Positions 59,614 through 64,000 of a stretch of DNA of 64,000 nt are shown in pieces (within the stretch, counting starts at the first letter, position 1; the number at the start of each line of letters is the position of its first letter). Below the pieces are notes generated by a model. It ran no database searches. It saw only the letters and a program-made list of their open reading frames with translations, and had not been told where the DNA came from. The stretch comes from Siphonodentalium dalli (taxonomy: Eukaryota > Mollusca > Scaphopoda > Gadilida > Siphonodentaliidae), in assembly GCA_032622095.1 (NCBI GenBank), contig CP136068.1:6613314-6677313 (forward strand), written 5' to 3'. The translations under genes were made by a program, and so were the position numbers.

Positions 59614-60145
59614 CAAAACCAAAATTGGTTTCATATATTGATCAAGTGCTCAATACCATTTGGTTTTGATCAAAACCAAAATTGGTTTCATATATTGATC
59701 AAGTGCTCAATACCATTTGGTTTTGATCAAACCCAAAATTGGTTTCATATATTGATCAAGTCCTCAATACCATTTCGTTTTGATCAAAACCAAAATTGGT
59801 TTCATATATTGATCAAGTGCTCAATACCATTTGGTTTTGATCAAAACCAAAATTGGTTTCATATATTGATCAAGTGCTCAATACCATTTGGTTTTGATCA
59901 AAATCAAAATTGGTTTCATATATTGATCAAGTGCTCAATACCATTTGGTTTTGATCACAACCACATGGTACTGTGGTATATGGTATTGATCAAAACCAAT
60001 TGGTTACATATATGGGACAAAAGTTCAAAACCAATTTTGGTTTTTATCAAAACCAGTTGGCGCTTGGTATTTGGTTTTGATCAAAACCTAATTTGGTTAC
60101 ATATATGGGACAAAGTTCAAAACCAAATTTGGTTTAAAAAAAAAC
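59614..60145. repeat. 57-bp tandem array built on GGTTTTGATCAAAACC
   Basis: Units start at 59614, 59671, 59728, 59785, 59842 and 59899, exactly 57 bp apart and nearly identical. Diverged units continue to about 60145. Each unit carries the perfect 16-bp palindrome GGTTTTGATCAAAACC and a second 'tattgatcaa'. Because 57 is a multiple of three, a 201-codon frame (59569-60174, a 19-residue repeat FHILIKCSIPFGFDQNQNW) stays open. Every copy also carries the wobble changes expected of plain DNA repeats, so I do not call a protein. A related fragment lies at 50440-50530. Confidence 0.93.
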
Positions 60146-60350
60146 CAAAATGTTTAAGAGTGCAGTACTCGTAGAATCGGCTGGTGAAACACTGTTTGTT
60201 ATTATCGTTGTTGCTTCTTCTCTATCCCCAAAATGAAACTGAGAACCCATAATCAGAAAAAAACTGGCTGAGATTGTGGCATCTGCAGGCAGCATTTGAG
60301 AATTACTCCGAGTGTCAGTACTTCCTCTTAGAGCAATGCTTTCACAAGTT

Positions 60351-60470
60351 TTAAAACTGATTTCTACCCACAACATGATGCAAGTCGTCATCTTCCCTAA
60401 ATAGCAGCATCAGATCATCGTATGACACATCTAAATGCTTCAAATTCCATATTGTTTTACAGTTACGTAC
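60351..60470 (-). CDS. Candidate terminal exon of a minus-strand gene
   Basis: 40 codons, entered after 'cgaaagtacag' (a weak acceptor) and ending TAA at 60351. It encodes KTIWNLKHLDVSYDDLMLLF then REDDDLHHVVGRNQF, which looks like ordinary soluble protein. An alternative frame across 60134-60391 includes ALRGSTDTRSNS text. The phase does not join directly to the exon at 60501-60559, so either an exon is missing or one border is wrong. Family unknown. Confidence 0.35.
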   Translation of the reverse strand, partial: VRNCKTIWNLKHLDVSYDDLMLLFREDDDLHHVVGRNQF

Positions 60471-60500
60471 CTGTACTTTCGATAGAATCGGTCGATTTAC

Positions 60501-60559
60501 CTTGTGTACTCTTCAGAAATTGCAAATGCATACGACGTTCTAAAAGCGTCTAAATCACC
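60501..60559 (-). CDS. Candidate internal exon of a minus-strand gene
   Basis: 59-bp exon with a good acceptor ('cctgaattaattttacag') and donor GTAAAT at 60495-60500. Only one frame is open: GDLDAFRTSYAFAISEEYTR, with the last Arg codon split in phase 2. The text is protein-like, but no partner exon with a matching phase was found. Confidence 0.4.
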
Positions 60560-61740
60560 CTGTAAAATTAATTCAGGGGAAATGCACTGAAATACGGACT
60601 TTTATCTGTCTTATATACTTAATAAAATATAATTGTATTTGACATTCCTTTCCGTATTTTATCGAATAAAAAATGCCGTCAGTAGCTTTTGTTCAACACC
60701 GTACTGAATTACGGGGAATTCCCTACTCCGCTTATAATACACATTGTCTAAATAGTCCGTATTCGTGCGCGCTGTGAACCGTGTGTTGCTTTTTAAATTT
60801 CCAAACATTTTGGGGTGCGTTTTGTTTTTAGTTTTGTTTGGTCCTGTCCTATCCTGTCCAGTCTCCTCATTTGTTCCACTGTGTTGACATAAATGTCCAT
60901 TAGTTTACGTTCATAGCACACGATAATGTTATTGTACGTCTTTTCAATTGGTTATTTAGACGATTGTTTTAAAACATGCCAGTTGTCGAAGCGCACATGC
61001 ACTCGCTGTTGCCATTCACGGTACCATTGTTGCCATCAAGGATACAAGATCGGAAACCGCCTAGGTGTGTTCATGTGTATTTGAAGAAAAATAGCTAAAT
61101 TGTAAGATAAAAATATATATAACATGTCAAAATATCCGTCATATAACTAGTACGGTACAGTATAGCTGAACAACATGTATAGGAACATCCATTCGAATTT
61201 GCCATGAGTATGTGCGCAAACAATTGTGAAATTATCTAAGAACATCACCGCTATGCTGAAATGGATAAACTTTGTTCTTATATTCATTATTGGCATCGAC
61301 CGTTAACCTTTTGAACGACATTGGTCAGAAAACCAACGAACGCATAAGTGGCTATAACGAGATTGGCCGGAAAATCGACCAACGCACAATTACAAGTTGC
61401 CATTGGCCGGTAAATCGAGAGTCCAACGTCATGGACACATTTTCGTGGTTCAGGTTTAATCCATGCTATGCCAGGGTGGGAATTTTACCTGATTCAAAAG
61501 CAAAAGAAAGCTCATGCGTAAAATAAATCAACCAGGCGTCATACAGATGTAACAAACACGTGCTACAGATTCGTGTACCTAGTTGTCAACATCGTAAAGG
61601 TAAACAGCGAATGAACTGCGTATATGTAATAGCTCCCAGTTATGCATTACAACCTTAATTTAAATACAATGTATATATTTGGCAGGATTGCATATAATAT
61701 AAACTATGATGATAACGGTTGTCGCGCATATCATAGCAAA
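60560..61740. other. Intergenic or upstream region, nothing firm
   Basis: A short plus-strand frame from ATG at 60976 (MPVVEAHMHSLLPF) ends by 61098 and has a GTGTGT donor after 31 codons, but nothing supports it further. Confidence 0.4.
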
Positions 61741-61749
61741 GTCAGCTAA

Positions 61750-62110
61750 TACATTTGTACTCTCAGAGCAAGGCTAGCTAATAAATAGATACGCTCACAC
61801 CAAGGCCAGCGAATACATGTATGCGCTCATACCAAGGCCAGCGAATAAATATATGCGCTCATACCAAGGCCAGCGAATAAATATATTCTATCATAGGAAG
61901 GCCAGTCAATAGACTGAATACATATATACTCTCACAACAAGGCCGTCTAATACATATGTATCCATCACATATGTCGTGTACTATGTGGACTACAAAATAA
62001 ACCGCATTATTATTTCAGCACGTGTTAACATAAAGACATGAGATCGGAACTACGAGGCCAGCTAATAAATACATATTTGCATAGCACGGTCAGCTTATCG
62101 ATATAATATG
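61750..62110. repeat. ~35-bp tandem repeats 'aaggccagcgaataaa'
   Basis: 'caaggccagcgaata(a/c)at(g)tatgcgctcatac' repeats about every 34-35 bp between 61790 and 61890. Diverged units ('aaggctagctaataaat', 'aaggccgtctaatacat', 'aaggtcagctaatc') extend to both sides. Confidence 0.88.
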
Positions 62111-62149
62111 ATAGCAAGGTCAGCTAATCATCATTACATGTTACTCGCT

Positions 62150-63420
62150 GATGTGCCGACTTCGTCCGGTCTATTTAGGGATTTCTTTGACAGAAACATG
62201 CCTATATGGGCGTATATGAGCAAGGTCAAGGACAGTATCGCATACGAAACTGGACCAGCCCATATTGATCCCGGGATCAAAGTAGGCCAACATGCCAAAT
62301 TTGAGTCGGATCGGTCGAGTTCCAGAAACATGCCTATGTGAGCGTATATGAGCGAGGTCAAGGTCAATGTCAAGGACACGGTCGGACGTAAAATTGGACC
62401 CGTTCATGTTGTTTCCGGATCAAAGTTGGCCTACATAGCAAATTTGAATCGGATCGGTAGAGCAGTGGTCAAGTCTAGAACACACATGCACACATACATA
62501 CACCCTTACAGACATACAAACGTTCAAAAATATATAATACTAGCTGGTGGACCCGACTTCGTCCGGGCTGTTTCCCCTCTGCTTTTCTGCGAATTGCGCG
62601 ATTTGACCTTGAATTGTCCATTTTGAATGTCAAGGTCAGGTGGGGTCACGATTTGACACGTCGAAAACACTGCCCGAACAAAAGTACCCGACAAAAGTAC
62701 CCGTCGAAATCCATCCGGTTTTATCCGATTTGACCTTGAATTGTTCATTTTAAAGGTCAAGGTCAGGTCAGGGTCACGATTTGACCCGTCGAAATCACAT
62801 ACAAATTCGCGATTTTACCTTGAATTGACCCGATTTCAAGGTCACGTCGCACGAGCAAATGAATAGGCTTATGACACTCCCCATACGAAAGTATCCTATA
62901 CACTAATTTTCATCGAAATCCCGTAATACTCGGGCGTTTGACCTTGAAATGACCCGATTTCAAGGCGAAGGTCACGTCGCACAGGCAAATTAATAGGCCC
63001 ATGCCACTACCCGTTCGAAAGTACCCCCACATACCAAGCTTCATCGAAATCGGCTCGGCCGTTTTCGAGTCTACCTCGAACAGACAGACAGACAGATTTC
63101 CCAAAATATATAATAGACTAGCAGATTAGCCCGCCACTGCGTGGTTCGTCCCATGGCTTTGTTCGAAAAAGCAATTGCAACAGCTTCCGAGACACGTGTG
63201 TTGCACCTAGGTATAAAATTTCGTCGACATCCGCCAGTTTTACCCGATTTGACCTTGAATTGATAATTTTGAATGTCAAGGTCAGGTGGGGGTCACAATG
63301 TGACTCGTCCATAAAACTTCCCGGACAAAAGTACCCCTAGGTAGCAAGTTTCGGCTCAGTCGGTCAAGCCGTTTCGAGTCTATAAAGGACACATACATAT
63401 ATATCATTTGTGGGTACCCA
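62150..63420. repeat. Dispersed 'gacttcgtccgg' repeats resembling LINE 3' tails
   Basis: Blocks start 'tagctggtggacccgacttc' (62540) and 'ctagcagattagcccgccac' (63119). Between them 'tttgaccttgaattg', 'aatgtcaaggtcaggt' and 'cgaaagtaccc' recur several times. Units end 'gacagacagacagatttccc' plus 'atatataatag'. A further pair 'agaaacatgcctat' is offset 132 bp (62191 and 62323). Similar 'gacttcgtccg' plus 'gacagacagac' plus 'atataata' tails are known from RTE-like retroposons in many invertebrates. No reverse transcriptase is present here. Confidence 0.75.
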
Positions 63421-64000
63421 TTTCAATGTCAAGTTCACTTCGCGCGGAAAGACTTACCCGATGAAAATCTCCCCCGTTCCCTGGAACACCTAAATACGAA
63501 ATCAAGTACGAAATTTCGTCTCGAGACTGTCAATTGAGCCGTATTTATACCCGTCATGTATATAAACGCCCTTTATCAACAACACTGCGGATACGAACGC
63601 TCTTTAACTATCACGCGATTAACCTCACAATTCCAAGGATGGCGGCAGTATGAAGGGAGAAGGAGTGTTCGGACTTTCTCAGAAGCGATGCGACGACGCT
63701 GTCCGTGTTTTGTTACCCTTAGTAAGGAAGTTTGGGCTCAATCGGTCAATATATATATATACGGAAGTCTCACAATATATAGTAGATATTACTTGGTTGT
63801 TTCCATATTTGAGTTATGATGCTGATGTCTGTCTGACCTGAGGCCACAAGCCTATGTCTAATAAGACAGACCGATGCCTCATATATGCAACTCGGTCAAT
63901 GTGGAACAACAGATTAGTACGTATTATATTAATTAGCAACAATGCAATAGTTGTTTCACAATATGCATAGATTAACATACCAGAGTGTGCTTTAATAACT
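63421..64000. other. Right end of window, nothing firm
   Basis: Contains a further diverged 'cacgcgattaacctcac' block and short AT repeats. No supported gene. Confidence 0.45.

Noticed and set aside
59569-60174. A 201-codon frame encoding a 19-residue repeat
   Set aside because: The 57-bp DNA period keeps the frame open automatically. The sequence is a palindromic DNA repeat with no start context or splice support, so a repeat protein is not supported.

Overview
This window looks like a eukaryotic nuclear genome that is AT-rich, gene-poor and packed with repeats. A lophotrochozoan, most likely a mollusc (bivalve or gastropod), fits best. The reasons are spliced exons with GT-AG borders, abundant ACATGTA-type words, dispersed families starting AGCTCACCTGAGACGAAG or containing 'ggggtatactggagtcagc', tandem satellites with dimeric structure, and many small inverted-repeat DNA transposons. 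The species call is inference. No bacterial, organellar or CRISPR-like organisation is present.

Layout. 1-1466: a 225-bp satellite whose last monomer is inverted. 2641-6065: a second satellite of alternating 155/164-bp monomers with a recent identical 632-bp duplication. 6066-9900: duplicated blocks and two dispersed repeat families. 10200-16600: hairpin elements, a non-autonomous hAT element (11120-12249, perfect 8-bp target duplication) and a TA-flanked MITE (15707-16593). 17090-18720: old tandem repeats. 20770-26027: a 5.26-kb hAT-like element containing a nested MITE and about 450-bp inverted arms around a unique centre. 28615-31440: nested tandem arrays (150-bp and 468-bp units). 32186-33426: two minus-strand exon-like coding stretches. 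About 33680-37290: a decayed, 5'-truncated Jockey-like LINE (endonuclease plus reverse transcriptase), oddly followed by a coiled-coil, Lys/Thr-rich ORF.

40434-49804 is the most convincing host gene. It lies on the minus strand with at least five exons; every internal junction has GT/AG borders and the codon phases agree. It predicts a small, charged protein of about 207 residues that I do not recognise. Its introns carry tandem arrays, a pair of dispersed repeats and four MITEs (three with TA or TTAA target sites). Just upstream (49904-50400) is a broken Crypton-type (DUF3504/ZMYM/KIAA1958-like) tyrosine-recombinase core-binding domain, read on the same strand and running in frame into the gene's first recognisable exon.

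50900-52290 contains many copies of a near-palindrome related to TACGCTTAAGCGTAA. 52964-57260 is a dense cluster of inverted-repeat transposons, including a third hAT element (54015-55008) with a perfect 8-bp duplication. 59614-60145 is a 57-bp tandem array built on the palindrome GGTTTTGATCAAAACC. 60351-60559 holds two further candidate minus-strand exons. 61740-63420 holds short tandem repeats and a family resembling LINE 3' tails. Most other open reading frames are chance or repeat-derived and are not annotated.
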